64,000 nt of DNA from Halichoerus grypus (lineage: Eukaryota > Chordata > Mammalia > Carnivora > Phocidae), in assembly GCF_964656455.1 (NCBI RefSeq), contig NC_135718.1, positions 149,650,762 through 149,714,761 on the forward strand, read 5' to 3'. The notes under the pieces are model-generated. The model made no database searches. It was not told the origin of the DNA and worked only from the letters and a program-made list of their open reading frames with translations. Position numbers and translations under genes: made by a program. This document shows, one piece after another, positions 12,608 to 23,787 of this stretch. Every line of letters starts with the position of its first letter. Position 1 is the first letter of the stretch.

Positions 12608-12700
12608 CTTCTTCTTCTTCTTCAGAATCACTTTCACTCCATCCACTGAAACCATAATGCTCACCTTCTTCTTCTTGATGTTCTTGGCTTTAAACTCATA
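12608..12700 (-). CDS. NOS1AP: NOS1AP (CAPON) internal coding exon, probably exon 3; part of the PTB domain
   Basis: Read on the minus strand this gives 31 codons with no stop, beginning [12 protein letters not shown], continuing [12 protein letters not shown] and ending ILKKKKK. This agrees with my memory of the N-terminal PTB domain of NOS1AP, the cytosolic adaptor that binds neuronal nitric oxide synthase through its C-terminus and partners such as Dexras1 and SCRIB through its PTB region. Both exon edges fall between codons (93 nt, phase 0/0). A pyrimidine-rich tract ending CTGCAG precedes the exon and GTAAGG follows it, so this is a spliced exon and not a processed pseudogene. Two runs of AAG codons (four lysines, then five abutting the donor) are purine-rich and could act as splicing enhancers. 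The neighbouring PTB exons were looked for and not seen, so the preceding and following exons lie outside the window. Exon number and identity are from memory of the human gene; a BLASTP of the 31 residues would settle it. Confidence 0.93.
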
Positions 12701-12723
12701 CTGCAGGGGGAGGAGAGAAAGAA
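12701..12723 (-). promoter_or_regulatory. NOS1AP: Splice acceptor of the NOS1AP exon
   Basis: On the minus strand a run of pyrimidines (TTCTTTCTCTCCTCCCCCTG) leads into CAG directly before the TAT codon at 12700. This is a strong polypyrimidine tract and AG, and it fixes the 5' edge of the exon. Confidence 0.9.
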
Positions 12724-14868
12724 GCACAATCCAGTTAGGTCAGCGCACCTGCATGGCCCCGGCTAGCTCATGACCCGGAAGAGGGCCACAGACAGATTCT
12801 CGGGGGATGTAAAGGCAGGTGGGTGTCTCGGGGTCAGCACGCAGCCATCAGGGACGACCGTGGAATGGGGTAATCCATCCTAACGAGATGAAGACCAAGC
12901 CTGCCTTCAAAACCTCATCAGAAACCCAGAACCTTCCCTCAAAAACTCATTCTGATGTTTAACGACCTCCACTAACAGGTTTTTCCTGTGTCTACGCAAA
13001 TGCTGTGGAAACTCAATTCCATCTTCATTGAAGATTAAGAAGAGCTGGTACCAGTCTTCAAATCAGGGTTGTTGTTGGTTTTTTTTTTTACATATTAAAA
13101 AATTATGAATTCTAAGTTATTCTCCATAAGTTCAAGTCCCAAATTCCTTTATCTGTAGGTCAGTTTCCAAGTTTACCCACAGCCCTATTAGCCTGAAATA
13201 TTCTAGAGAATATTCTAGAAAGGATCTAATGATAGTTACAAGGGAGGGCACTGCCTCACAACCCCTCTTGCTGATTCAACCACAGCCCTACCCTGCTGAC
13301 GGAAAATGGCCTCATCCTTATCCCCAGACTCTTTTCCATTACATTTGCTCATTCCTAGCCATTTCTTATGCCTGTACAGACATCTGTTATGGCTGGTGTA
13401 ATTCTACGTTTTCCTCACTGAACTTCATTCTGAGCACTTGTCCAATTTATTAAAGTCATTTTCATCTGGTCCCCATCTTGGGAGCAGCACTTAGCAAATT
13501 TCCCTGCCAAGCTAATGAAACATCTGGGCTACAGGTTAAACAATGATCATACAAGACCCAGAGCCAAGATCTCTACTCCAACCCACAGCTCCTCTTCTCT
13601 GGGACTTTTTATACCCAGCATTCTCTCCCACCACACCACCAGCCAAGCGGCTCCTCGCCTGCACATCTAGTACCTAATTATTTCTAACTAGTGTGTAGAT
13701 AGAAATGAACCCAATCCATCCTAACGAGATGAAAACATAACCTACTTTGAAAATGTCACCAGAAATCCAGAACCTTCTACTGGCCAATACTCTGATTTTA
13801 AGGAATCAACTCACAGCTTCAAACCTGTCTGCATTCTCTCCCTTCCCCTGAAATCTGAGCCCATCTTACTCTGTTGCACAGTCTGTGCTGATGCCCCCTG
13901 GCTGGCGGCCTCCTATGGACAAGGACACGACCTAACTGAAGCAAGATATTTTTCTTTATATCGTCCGGCCCTCAGCCGATGTGAGTTTCCAGTGACAGCA
14001 ACATACATACATTACTGCCCACTCTGGTGGTCACTCTTCCTACCCTGTCAACAGCTGTCCTTTTTACCAAGGGGAGCTCGAAAGAAAAGCAAACGAGAGC
14101 AGCAGACGTGCAGGAGAAAGAAAACATCAAGCTCAGACTTTGCATCGGAGCGTGTCTGACGGCACGGGAGAAGCGTGTTGGACCAGAGTGTGGCTCAGGG
14201 CCGCACCTCAGCCGTGCATGAGACCCCTCTCTAGGGCGGTGGCCGTCAGCTGGTGAAGGCTACAGCGTGTCTGGCGTGTGCTTCAGGACCTGGCTGTGAT
14301 CCGCAGCGGGTCCCCGGACTGTGCCTACTACTCAGGTACAGTGCTCGACAAACAGAAATTACCTCGGGTGGGAGAGCCAGCACGGGAATCTGCAGGGCAG
14401 CCCGCTTCGGCTCCATGCCCACCGGGACAGGGGAACCGGCTACATCTGACCACACCTGCATTTACCTCTGCTCACTGAGGCTTTCGGTCAACACAACCTT
14501 CTGCAGTGCCTCCCGTGGCCACAAGTCACTAAAATCAGGGCTGTTCCTGCCAGCCAAAGGTGTGCAGAGGGGTGCATGTCAAAGAACTTGGGTGGGAGGT
14601 AAGAGCCTACGAGTCCCAGAAATGCCAGATATGGATGAAACCAGCCCTATACTGGTCAGTCCTCCATGGCTTATCTTTGGTTCCCTCCAGAAGTTCACTC
14701 ACAAGCTCCACATACTTCCTCCTTCTGCTTTTCCAGCAGTAACATTAAGTATTAGGCATCCACGTCTAGAAGGCGCAACGACCCTCCCCCAGCCCGAGTT
14801 TGAGAGAGCACACTGCCTGCTAAACCATCTTAGGGGTCCTCTATTTCCAGAAGAATCTGGTAGCTGAT

Positions 14869-14908
14869 CACGTCTTTCTTGTTGGGTCCACGTCTTTCTT
14901 GTTGGGTC
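14869..14908 (+). repeat. Perfect 20-bp tandem duplication
   Basis: The unit CACGTCTTTCTTGTTGGGTC occurs twice head to tail, at 14869-14888 and 14889-14908, with no mismatch. Confidence 0.95.
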
Positions 14909-15899
14909 TCTGGGACACTTTTAAGAATCAAGATCCCCCCTCCCCCCCGCCCCAGGCAAGCACCTGGCCTGCGTATCTGAAACATTATTTCTAGAGTTCG
15001 TGTCTTGACAAGCCATGGCTTTTAATACCCCGGTCTTAAGAAGTGAAGATGCAACTCAACGTCCTCTTCGGAACTGGAACACGGCCTCTCATCCGATCTC
15101 TGTGCACAGCCTCCCAGATGGTTCTTCCAGGCTCTGTGGGCACAGGGCCCACCCGTGAAAGCATGACCAAATGGCTGCCCCAGAACCTCGTTGATGGTGA
15201 CAATGCAGGTGTCCCTCCTGACAACAGCTGGTGGAATGCTCCGGAGTGCTTCCACACAGAGAGGGGCAAGACAGGCATGAAATGGGCCCCGTTACGGCTG
15301 CCAGTACCACCCGAGGGCCGTTTAGAAGAGCTCGTGGGCTGGACGCGTTCGCCCCCCTTCCCCCGGCCTGGTGCGCAGGTGTCTCAGACCCTTTCCAGCC
15401 CAAGAGGAAGTACTCCAATTGCAGGTCTGTTGGAAACTACAGAAATCAAAGGAAATCGAGTATCTGAACATGCGTAAATATTATCCTGAAACCGTTGGTT
15501 TATATGCCAACTGCGCTTGACTTGGACAACCCAGGTTATTGTGCTCACTGGGGGAGACAAGATGGATCTGGAGGCAGGAGACATCATGGGAAGTGACCAG
15601 GAGAACAGAGGGCAGGGGCTCACAGGGACGAGCCCTCCTTTTTCCCAGGCTGTGCTGCTCTGGGGGGGCAGGCAGGCTCAGGAGGAAGCATCTGTGTCCC
15701 GCAGGACAGACATCGAGTCTGCTCAGGCTTTGCCAGGGGGCAAGGAACAAACAGGCCTGTTGGAGCCACCAGCCTCCTGTAGAGCCCAGGCCAGCTCTGG
15801 AGGCCACGCCAACAAGCCTGGCTCTCACCCTCCGCACGGCCAGGCTGACCTGATGTGTTTGCTTTGCCAGACGGGGCCCCACCACGAGGCCAGATTAAG

Positions 15900-16110
15900 C
15901 CCTCCAGGAGCTGACCTTTTAGGGAACGAAACAATGCGTGTCCTGGACCACAAGCCGCTGACGAGGAAGACCGCGGTAACGAGCCAGCAACCTGGAAACA
16001 GAGCCTGGGGACGCTGTGTCGGAACGGCGTGCGTGCCAACCAGCGGGGCCCGCGAAGGGGGTGCTGGGGAGGGGGAGGTACTCGGGGGCAACGGGAGCCA
16101 GGAGGAAAGC
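15900..16110. promoter_or_regulatory. CpG-dense intronic patch
   Basis: I count about 18 CpG dinucleotides in roughly 200 bp, including CCGCGG, GGCGTGCGTG and CCCGCGAAGG. The rest of the window is CpG-poor. No TATA box or initiator stands out. It may be a small CpG island or just part of the GC-rich block at 14-16.5 kb. Confidence 0.4.
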
Positions 16111-16954
16111 TCAGAAAGCCACAGGGGATAATACCGGCTGGAAGGCTGAGGGCACCTGAGAACAGAGCATATCCTGAGTCCCTGGTGCTTCCCTGTCCCC
16201 CCACCACCGCCCACCCCCCAGGTCCCGCAACCGCCTCCTGACCCCGTGTGTCTCCGTCCCCCACACCGGGCATCTGCAAAGGGGCAGCAGGGGTCTGCAC
16301 CAACTGAGTGTATCTAACGAAGGGACAAGCCCCACCTGGGCTTGAGGCTGCACCGCAGACGCAGAAGTAACAGGTCTTTCTCAGGAGGCGGGAAGGGTCG
16401 GGGCTATACCCCCCCGCCGCCCTGCACACAACAGTCTACTTCCATGACAATGTCGAGCTCCCTGAAGAACCCCTGGATTTTGTACAGGGTCCCTGGTTCC
16501 TCAGTCACCTTGTCTACTAACGATTTGTCTGGGGATGTGCTCTCTCACCCGCAACATCCAAGGCTGGCCCCACACGCTCACTGGGAAATCCATTTTGCCC
16601 CACTCCTCCCCACTGTCCCTCCCACCCCCAGTGCCTACAGTTATGAGTCAAGATGCCCAGACATGACTTCAGCAGGAGAGGAGATTCAGTTTGCAAAAGC
16701 AGATAGGGATGCTCTTGCCGGGCGAGTCCTCAGCTTACATTCGGCTGTGTTCACTGTCCTAGAACGGGTCTGCCCTGCTTCCTGGGAGCGATGGCAGGGA
16801 ATTGAACAGCAAGCTCTGGTCGTGCCATCGGGCATTTTAATCACGTTCTGCCGGTAGTCTCGGTTTCACGAGCACAAACCCATCTCTACAACCAAACCGT
16901 TAAGCATCTCAACCAAAGGCGCGGCCTTACTTATGGAGGTAGTAAGAACCTGAA

Positions 16955-17300
16955 GATGCCCATGGCCATAGCAGCATCCCTGACAAGAGCCAAAAGGTGG
17001 AGGCAACCCAAGTGCCTAAGAGTAGCCAACTGCAGAGAGACAGAAAGAAGGACGGTGGCTGTCAGGGCCTGGGGGAGGGGAGGGGTGGGGAGGGAAGGGG
17101 TAGGGAGGAGGAGTTCGTGTTTCACGGGTATGGGCAGGGTTTCCGTCCTGGAAGCCAAGAAGGTTGGCAGATGGATCGTGGTGATGGCTGCAGGGCAATG
17201 TGAATGCCATATGCAAACGCCATAGAATGGTTTTTAAAGAACGGTGGAAGCGTTAAATGTTATGTATATCTTACCACAATAAAAAGATGAAAATCTGTAA
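16955..17300 (+). repeat. Old L1 3'-end fragment
   Basis: GTGGAGGCAACCCAAGTG, the G-rich 'ggtggctgtcagggcctggggg' region, GGATCGTGGTGATGGCTGCA and TGTATATCTTACCACAATAAAAAG follow the last part of ORF2 and the 3' UTR of old L1s in order. Confidence 0.65.
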
Positions 17301-17389
17301 ACACAGTACAAAAATATATCCCTCATCACGCGGGTCCACTTTAGCTCTGCTTGCCCGTTTCTGTCCCTCTCCCACGTGCACGTGAAACA

Positions 17390-17735
17390 TGCCACCCTCT
17401 TCCATTCTTCCGGTTGCTATTTCCTGTGCCTGGGATGCGCTCCCCCCACCATCTGCTTGGTGAGCTCCTGCTTCTCCTGAAATTATCCCGGGAGCCGACT
17501 GCACATCGAAGCCTCACAGGTCCGCTTCCTGCTTCCTCCCATGGGGCTGGGCCATCAGCGTGCATATGACAGCCATCCACAAGCCTCTAGAATCATTCAG
17601 CACCGACTGGTTGTTTAATTCCCCACTAGGCCAGGCCCACCCCCTCGAGAACAAGAAATACAACCTATCTGTACCCAAGAAAATAGCACCAGGACACAAG
17701 AGGGTGATAAATGAGTGTCGAATAAATTCATGCGG
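17390..17735 (+). repeat. L2 LINE 3'-end relic
   Basis: The TTTCCTGTGCCTGGGATGCGC region, CTCGAGAACAAGAAATACA and TGATAAATGAGTGTCGAATAAATTCATG resemble the L2 3' end (cctggaatgctcttcccc, ctcgagggcaggga, aataaatgttgaatgaatga). Diverged. Confidence 0.5.
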
Positions 17736-18225
17736 TTGACAGTGGTTATTCACAGACCCTGAAAGAAACATGACACTGTCCACAAGGGTAAAATAAATAT
17801 TCCAGAAGCTAATTAATGAAGGAACAACTGAAGTTATTAAAACCTAGATTCCATCCTATGGGCATAAGGACTTTGAGAAGATCTGACTTCCTGAATTCTT
17901 CCTTATTCCATAGCACACTGCTAAGCATCTTAATTTTTGCTTGATCCATACCTCATTTAATAAAATAATTTAGCCTCCACTATTGGTCAAGGCTGTTCCC
18001 AATCATCTGATGGCACCGTCAGAGGTAAGGCATGGGGGAATGATCCTGCAGAGGAACCTGTGTTCTCTGGGCTGCCCCGCTTCCCTAGGTCCTGGCTCCT
18101 GTGCCTGCAGAGCCAAAGTCTGAGGGACGGGGTGCTCAGGAACCATGGCAGCCCCTGACCCTGCTGGGTAGCTCAGTGACTTGCATTGCTCATTCATATG
18201 AAGCCATAGAAATGTGAGCAAGACA

Positions 18226-18599
18226 CATCACTTGGCATCAGGGAAATACAAGTCAAAACCACAATGAGATACCACCTCACACCAGTCAGAATGGCTAAAA
18301 TTAACGACAGACGTTGGTGAAGATGCAGAGAAAGCGGAACCCTCCTACACCGTTGGTGGGAATGCAAGCTGGTGCAGCTACTCTGGAAAACAGTATGGAG
18401 GTTCCTCAAGACGTTAAAAATAGAGCTGCCCTACAGCCCAGCAATTGCGCTACTAGGTATCTACCCCAAAGATACAAATGTAGGGATCCAAAGGGGCACC
18501 TGCACCCCAATGTTTATAGCAGCAATGTCCACAATAGCCAAACTATGGAAAGAGCCTAGATGTCCATCGACAGATGAATGGATAAAGAAGATGTGGTGC

Positions 18600-18646
<47 letters not shown>

Positions 18647-19103
18647 CACACACACACAATGGAATACTACTCAGACATCAAAAACATTGAAATCTTGCCA
18701 TTAGCAACGACATGGATGGAACTAGAGGGGATTATGCTGAGCGAAATAAGTCAATCAGAGAAAGATAATTATCAGATGATCTCACTCGTAAGTGGAATTT
18801 AAGAAACAAAACAGGATCATAATGGAAGGGAGGGAAAAATAAAACAAGAAGAAATCAGAGAGGGAGACAAACCTTAAGAGACTCTTAATCATAGGAAACA
18901 AACTGAGGGTTGCTGGGGGTGGGGGTGGAGGAGGGATGGGGTAACTGGGTGATGGGCACTAAGGAGGGGACATGATGTAATGAGCACTGGGTATTAAATA
19001 AGACTGATGAATCACTGAACTCTACATCTGAAACTAATAATCCACCATGTTAATTAACTGAATTTACATTTTAAAAAGTGTACAAATCATAAAAAAAAAA
19101 AAA
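18226..19103 (+). mobile_element. L1 insertion, short 5'-truncated copy
   Basis: Contains the ORF2 C-terminal coding region ([17 protein letters not shown] and [19 protein letters not shown] in translation), the 3' UTR and poly-A. A 12-bp target-site duplication GTGAGCAAGACA is at 18214-18225 and 19104-19115. It is antisense to NOS1AP and carries an expanded TA microsatellite at 18601-18644. Confidence 0.95.
18601..18658 (+). repeat. (TA)22 followed by (CA)n microsatellite inside the L1
   Basis: 44 bp of uninterrupted TA (18601-18644), then a short CA tract to about 18658. It sits at the place where other L1 copies have a short TATA stretch before CAATGGAATA. Confidence 0.95.
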
Positions 19104-19424
19104 GTGAGCAAGACAAAGACCACAGTCGGTACTAAATCCAAATTCTGGAATATCTATGAGGTTTCCTGTGAACACTAGGTGGAGACATTTAGTTCCTAGC
19201 TATCAACCTCAAGCCCAGCATAACTCATTTTAGCAACAGACCTATAAGTGAAAGTTGAGTGTAAATAAAATCTCTATAAGCGGCAAAATACTTAAAAGGA
19301 ACCAGAGGAGCTTTTTTTTAAAGAAAGGAATATTCATTGCCACTGTATCATAAATGTAGAGTTTTAAGTATTTACCCAGCTCTGTAAACCAGGAGATCTA
19401 AAACTCAAGTTTTAAATTCCGCTT

Positions 19425-19572
19425 GGCATACCTGATTTTTTAAAAAAGCAAAATTCCAGACCCAGCCCTCAGAGATGCTCATTCAGCAGATCTGGGGTTG
19501 GGCCAGAAGTTGGCATTTTTGGGGGGATACTGGCGGTAATATAGATCGCACCGTTAAGAAACACCACTCTAG
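19425..19572. repeat. MER5-type DNA transposon relic
   Basis: CCAGACCCAGCCCTCAGAGATGCTCATTCAGCAGATCTGGGGTTGGGCC and then AAGAAACACCACTCT follow the MER5A pattern (hAT-Charlie, non-autonomous). Diverged. Confidence 0.6.
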
Positions 19573-20340
19573 GTCCCAGAAGCGTATTTAAGAACTCGTT
19601 CATATTTTCATTGGCATCTAGAATCGCCTTAGACGAAATCAGTGTGTCTTGTTCATACAGGTACTATATTTTAAAGTATGGATACTACTCAATAATTAAA
19701 ATACAGATTCTTATAAAGGCACCACTGTTCTTTGCTGTCATCCATTTCCTAAATCAAAGGCAGCTAAAATTACAACTATTATATAGGGAGAGAATTCTGC
19801 TGTGTGGTTCCTACGTTGCATTTTATGCATTTTTGTAGCTCTGAAATATTTCAATAACAAAGTTTCAGGGGAATGCTTGTGCTTGAAATGTTTGGGACCA
19901 CAACCATTGACCAAACATCGCATCTTAGGAACGAAGAAAGCCACTGCCCAAAGATGGCCCCCAGCAAAGTTCCTCAGGTTCATGAGCAGAAAACCTGAGT
20001 CTGGAAGCCGCTTCTTCTGACCCCTGCCCTGTCCTCTTGTGTTGCCCAACATCTGTTCTTTTCACAGGCTCTAGCAAATGAAGTGATTCATCCGATCCTC
20101 CATGCATTCAATATACGTGTAATGAGCTCTCGGGTGTGCAGGCAACCCATCTTACAACAGAAAGAAAAGGAGGAAGAATTAGAAATTGACTTCACAGAAT
20201 CTGGAACATTCTCAGGCTGCTCAGTGGGAAGCCTGCAATGCCTCCCTCCCCACCCACCACCCGATTCTTTCCCACACCACTCGCGCCGGCTGCTCTCATT
20301 TCCTCTGTTGCTTCCTACCCTGTTCCACACCCAGGGACAC

Positions 20341-20730
20341 AGGTCAGCGACCCGGGAAGGGCGCAGAATGCCAACGAGGTCACGAACACATGGCAAAGGG
20401 GCTCTCTGAACGTAGGCGGGCCTTTGCGGCAGGAAATACCCAAGTTCGTGCTGTTTGGAACACCGAGGAAGGGGCGAGAGAGGTCGATCCCGACACAGGC
20501 GTTCCGGGGGAGGGAGGCGTCTGCAGCGTCAGGAGACCGGCGAGCTGGCTGAGAGCGAAGCCTGCAGGCACCCGGACGGCAGGCAGCAGCAGAGCCTCGA
20601 GTGTGGGCCATCTGGGGGCTGCGTGCTCAGGGGAGCCTGGGAGGGCGACTGGTCCCCGGGGAGAGAGGAGACAGGCCCTGGACCACAGCCATCACCGTTT
20701 CTGGCCGGGAGCATGTGGACAGGTCACGGG
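20341..20730. promoter_or_regulatory. Candidate intronic CpG island
   Basis: By hand count 20401-20700 has 80 C, 120 G and 22 CpG in 300 bp: about 67% GC and an observed/expected CpG ratio near 0.69, above the usual island thresholds. A further 5 CpG lie in 20341-20400. No exon or repeat family is recognised in it. It could be an orphan island, enhancer or alternative start site; no TATA box is visible. Confidence 0.55.
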
Positions 20731-21085
20731 GGGCTGGACAACAACCCAAATGATTAAGGGGCCCGAAGGGGTGACTTATGGAGCAGGGTAAGTACCAGCA
20801 CTAAGAGTAAGCCAGTGCTCTCAGGCTGCTTTCCCCTCCGCCGGCTCTAACGGCCCGTTAAAAGTACTGTTAGAACCTTTGTAGCACAGACCGAGGCAGA
20901 GGTGGGTGAAGAGCCAGAAATAAAGCAGCAGCCCTGACTATGACCCCTAGGACCCGTTCTGTCTTCCCCTGCAGTATCCAACCCAGACGCTCCTCTGGAC
21001 GGCTGTGGCTCAGAATCAGGAAGACAGGAACATTAAAGCAGCCCTTCAGAGGAAGAAAGAAAAATGCTTCAACAGTGTAACTCGT

Positions 21086-21127
21086 ACACACACACACACA
21101 CGCACACATACGCACACGCACACACAA
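21086..21127 (+). repeat. (CA)n microsatellite, interrupted
   Basis: An AC dinucleotide tract with several G interruptions (CGCACACATACGCACACG). Confidence 0.95.
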
Positions 21128-21389
21128 CCAGGAGTAGAAGTCTGCTACTTCAGAGCCGTGAATCGAGGATTTAGGGTTTTCTTCCTCAGACCAAAATGGG
21201 TTATGAGACAATAATGAATCCTTCTATCTCTCTAAGGATAGTATCTTTAAAAGAAGGCCATCCATCATGCGTTGTGACCACCCCGGGCAACCTCATCATG
21301 CGCCGTGTGCATCCCACACCCACCTTGCAAAGTTAAATGAAACCTTTCACGTCAAGGGTTCTGAGGTCCCCTGAAGAAGGCACACTTGT

Positions 21390-21480
21390 ACTCTTAGATC
21401 TGTGACCTGGGGCAGAACACTTAACCTCTCTGGGAACCATCCTTCCCTGCTGTGAAATGAGGGTACTGGGCTGGATTACG
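21390..21480 (-). repeat. MIR relic, reverse
   Basis: TGTGACCTGGGGCAGAACACTTAACCTCTCTGGG and then GAAATGAGGGTACTGGGCTGG match reverse MIR. Confidence 0.65.
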
Positions 21481-22452
21481 TCTGAGACCTGCCCCAGTTC
21501 TCAGTGTGACTCCATGCAATCCAGCCTTCAGAGCCCTTGCAGCAAGCGTAGGGGGATGGACCCACGCCCAACCCAGAAGCAAGGGAAGAGAATGGAAGGG
21601 AGAAAGCATGCAACGGACAGGGGAGGGTTCTCAACTGGAGAACAAATTATTAGGGTTTTGCACAGAAAGCTGGGGGAGGGGGTTGTTACATTCTTTAGGG
21701 TTTTGACAAAAGTGAAAAGCAGAGGGGGTAGAGGCTGAACCCCATCCTGGCACCAGCACTGAAGGTTCCAAAAGACTAAGAGTAGAAATGGGAACCCCAA
21801 GAAAGACCAGGAGCATAGATCTAGCACTGGGCTGTAAGAATGAAGAAAATGCGCAGATAAAATTCCTGTAGAGACTGAGAAGCAGAATAAATAAGTGGTC
21901 TCTCAATCCCCTGCTTTCACCGAGGACAGTGCAGGTGAGCACACAGGACGCTGCAGATGAAGCCGACCTCGTACCAGAGAGCCAGGCAGAACTAGGGCAC
22001 AGCAGCCAGAAGGGAATTTGGAGGTCATGTAGCCATTCATGGGGCTCCCCCCTTCCCCGCCTCTCCTAAGTCTTTGTTCCAGGACTCTCCCTCCTAAGCT
22101 TGGACCCATCAGCACAGTGCAGAGGTGAGGAGAGATTTGAGAAAACTGTTTGCACTTGCCCATGAGGGTCGGACGTTTTCAGGTTTTAGGGGGGAAACAG
22201 TGGGCAGAACAGGTGACTGCGATGAATGTTCGGGGTATAATGAAAGACAGGAAGAAGGGTCACTCTTGGGAGACCTGAAGACACTACTTGAGAAGGAGAA
22301 TTGGGAGGGTACTTGGAGTAATGGTGTTGTCTCTGCCAAGTGATCATTCAGCCTTTAAGAGGATAGCGGCAGTTGTGTTTGAAAAGCAGTTTCTCACAAT
22401 GAGTCTGAAATCTACTCTCAGAAGCTTCCACTTATGATTCTTTAAAGTGGTG

Positions 22453-22610
22453 CTTCTCAAACCTTAAGGTCCATGTGACTCACCCGGGGATCTTACTAAG
22501 TCACAGCCTGGGGGGCGGGGGTGGGGCACGGATGCATTTCTAACAAGGTTCCAGGTGGTGTGGACGCTACCGGTCCACGGACCACACTTTGAGTAGCAAG
22601 GCTCTAGAAC
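22453..22610. repeat. MER5-type DNA transposon relic
   Basis: GTGCTTCTCAAACCTTAAGG, CACCCGGGGATCTTACTAAG, GCATTTCTAACAAGGTTCCAGG and GTCCACGGACCACACTTTGAG follow the MER5 consensus closely. Confidence 0.8.
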
Positions 22611-22965
22611 CAGAGTGCATATACCCAAAAGGTATTCGGAAACTTTAACTGTCTGAATTAATGATCTCTAAAGGTTTGTGTTTTTTTTTAATGCTAATAT
22701 TCTATGATTCCTACCGATTGTAACGTCAATATCCTGATTACATAAAAACTGAGACAGGGTGTTCCTCATAAACAGCCACTTTGATGGCCAAAAATCAAAC
22801 TCATATTAATATGATAAAAATGATTACAAAAAACAATATCCAGAGCACAAGTTCCCAGAAGGGAGGGCAATCTGAAGAGTTATTGACTTGTTTCCAAGCA
22901 TAATAATTTCCTACTGTCAGCAGGTGGCAATATTTCCTCCAGGTCCAAGGGATTGCAAAGTGCAG

Positions 22966-23118
22966 CAAAGGTTCTCCACCTTGGCTGTGCAACAGGACCA
23001 CTTGGGATGCTGACAAAATACTAGTATCTGGATCCCACCCCCAGAAATTCTGATTTCATTGGTTTGGTGTGCAGCCTGGACACAGTGATTTTCAAAAGCC
23101 CCCTAGGTGATTCTAAGG
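22966..23118. repeat. MER5A DNA transposon relic
   Basis: AGGTTCTCCACCTTGGCTGTGCAACAGGACCACTTGGG, TCTGGATCCCACCCCCAGA and CCCCTAGGTGATTCTAA match MER5A from its terminal inverted repeat inward. Confidence 0.8.
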
Positions 23119-23567
23119 TACTAGAGTAAGATGTCGCAAACCCAGAGGAACCAAGAGGCAAAGAGGGGTTAAGAGGTAAATGCTGGCCATCCCATCATCA
23201 GACGCATCACATAATCTCCACCCCATTTCATCGTCCCTTCCAGCCCATTACCAACAGGTTACAGGTTGTTATACAGAATTCCTAGGCATGACACCAAAAA
23301 TATCCAGCAAAGAAAACATTTTGATAAATTGGACTTCATCAAAATTTTTTTAAAAAACTTATTCTGTGGAAGCCAGTTTGAAGTGAATAAAAGGGCAAGC
23401 TACGGACCAGGAGATGTATTCGCAAGTTACACATCTGACAAAAGACACATCCAGAATATCTAAGGAATACTCAAAACTCATTAAAAAAAATGCCAAGTAA
23501 AAACTGGGTGAGAGACAAACAGAACTTCATCGGAGGACATAGGAAGGCAGAGAAGCACATGAAAAGA

Positions 23568-23787
23568 AGCCAACAAGTTTGGAGGTTGGGTCAGAGTTGC
23601 CGTGTGACAGGAGGAACCATAACCACAGTGACTCTTGCTTAGGAAAGGAGGGTACAAAATTATTTTTGTCCATTGGAACTTTTGAAGTCTACATCTTTAG
23701 CGTCAGGGTCTACTGAGACGTGTCCAGACCTCATCACAGCTCCCTAAGACAATAGCATAGTCCCCCAAGGCAGGAATAATGGCTTCC
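23568..23787. other. Unidentified 220-bp insert within the old L1
   Basis: The L1 match breaks after CATGAAAAGA (23558-23567) and resumes at CATGATAAGA (23788-23797), two 9/10 matching decamers that may be a target-site duplication. The sequence between matches no family I know. It has no poly-A tail and no obvious inverted repeats. Confidence 0.4.

Noticed and set aside
14253..14867. 204-codon plus-strand open frame
   Set aside because: No recognisable domain, no splice signals at its edges and within GC-rich intron; best explained by chance.
15620..16429. 269-codon open frame on the minus strand, and a 204-codon frame opposite it
   Set aside because: Low-complexity, proline/glycine/arginine-rich composition from GC-rich DNA, no splice context or known domain, and both strands are open at once. 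Kept only as a CpG-patch finding.
20186..20791. 201-codon plus-strand open frame
   Set aside because: Overlaps the CpG island, where stop codons are rare; composition is that of GC-rich DNA.
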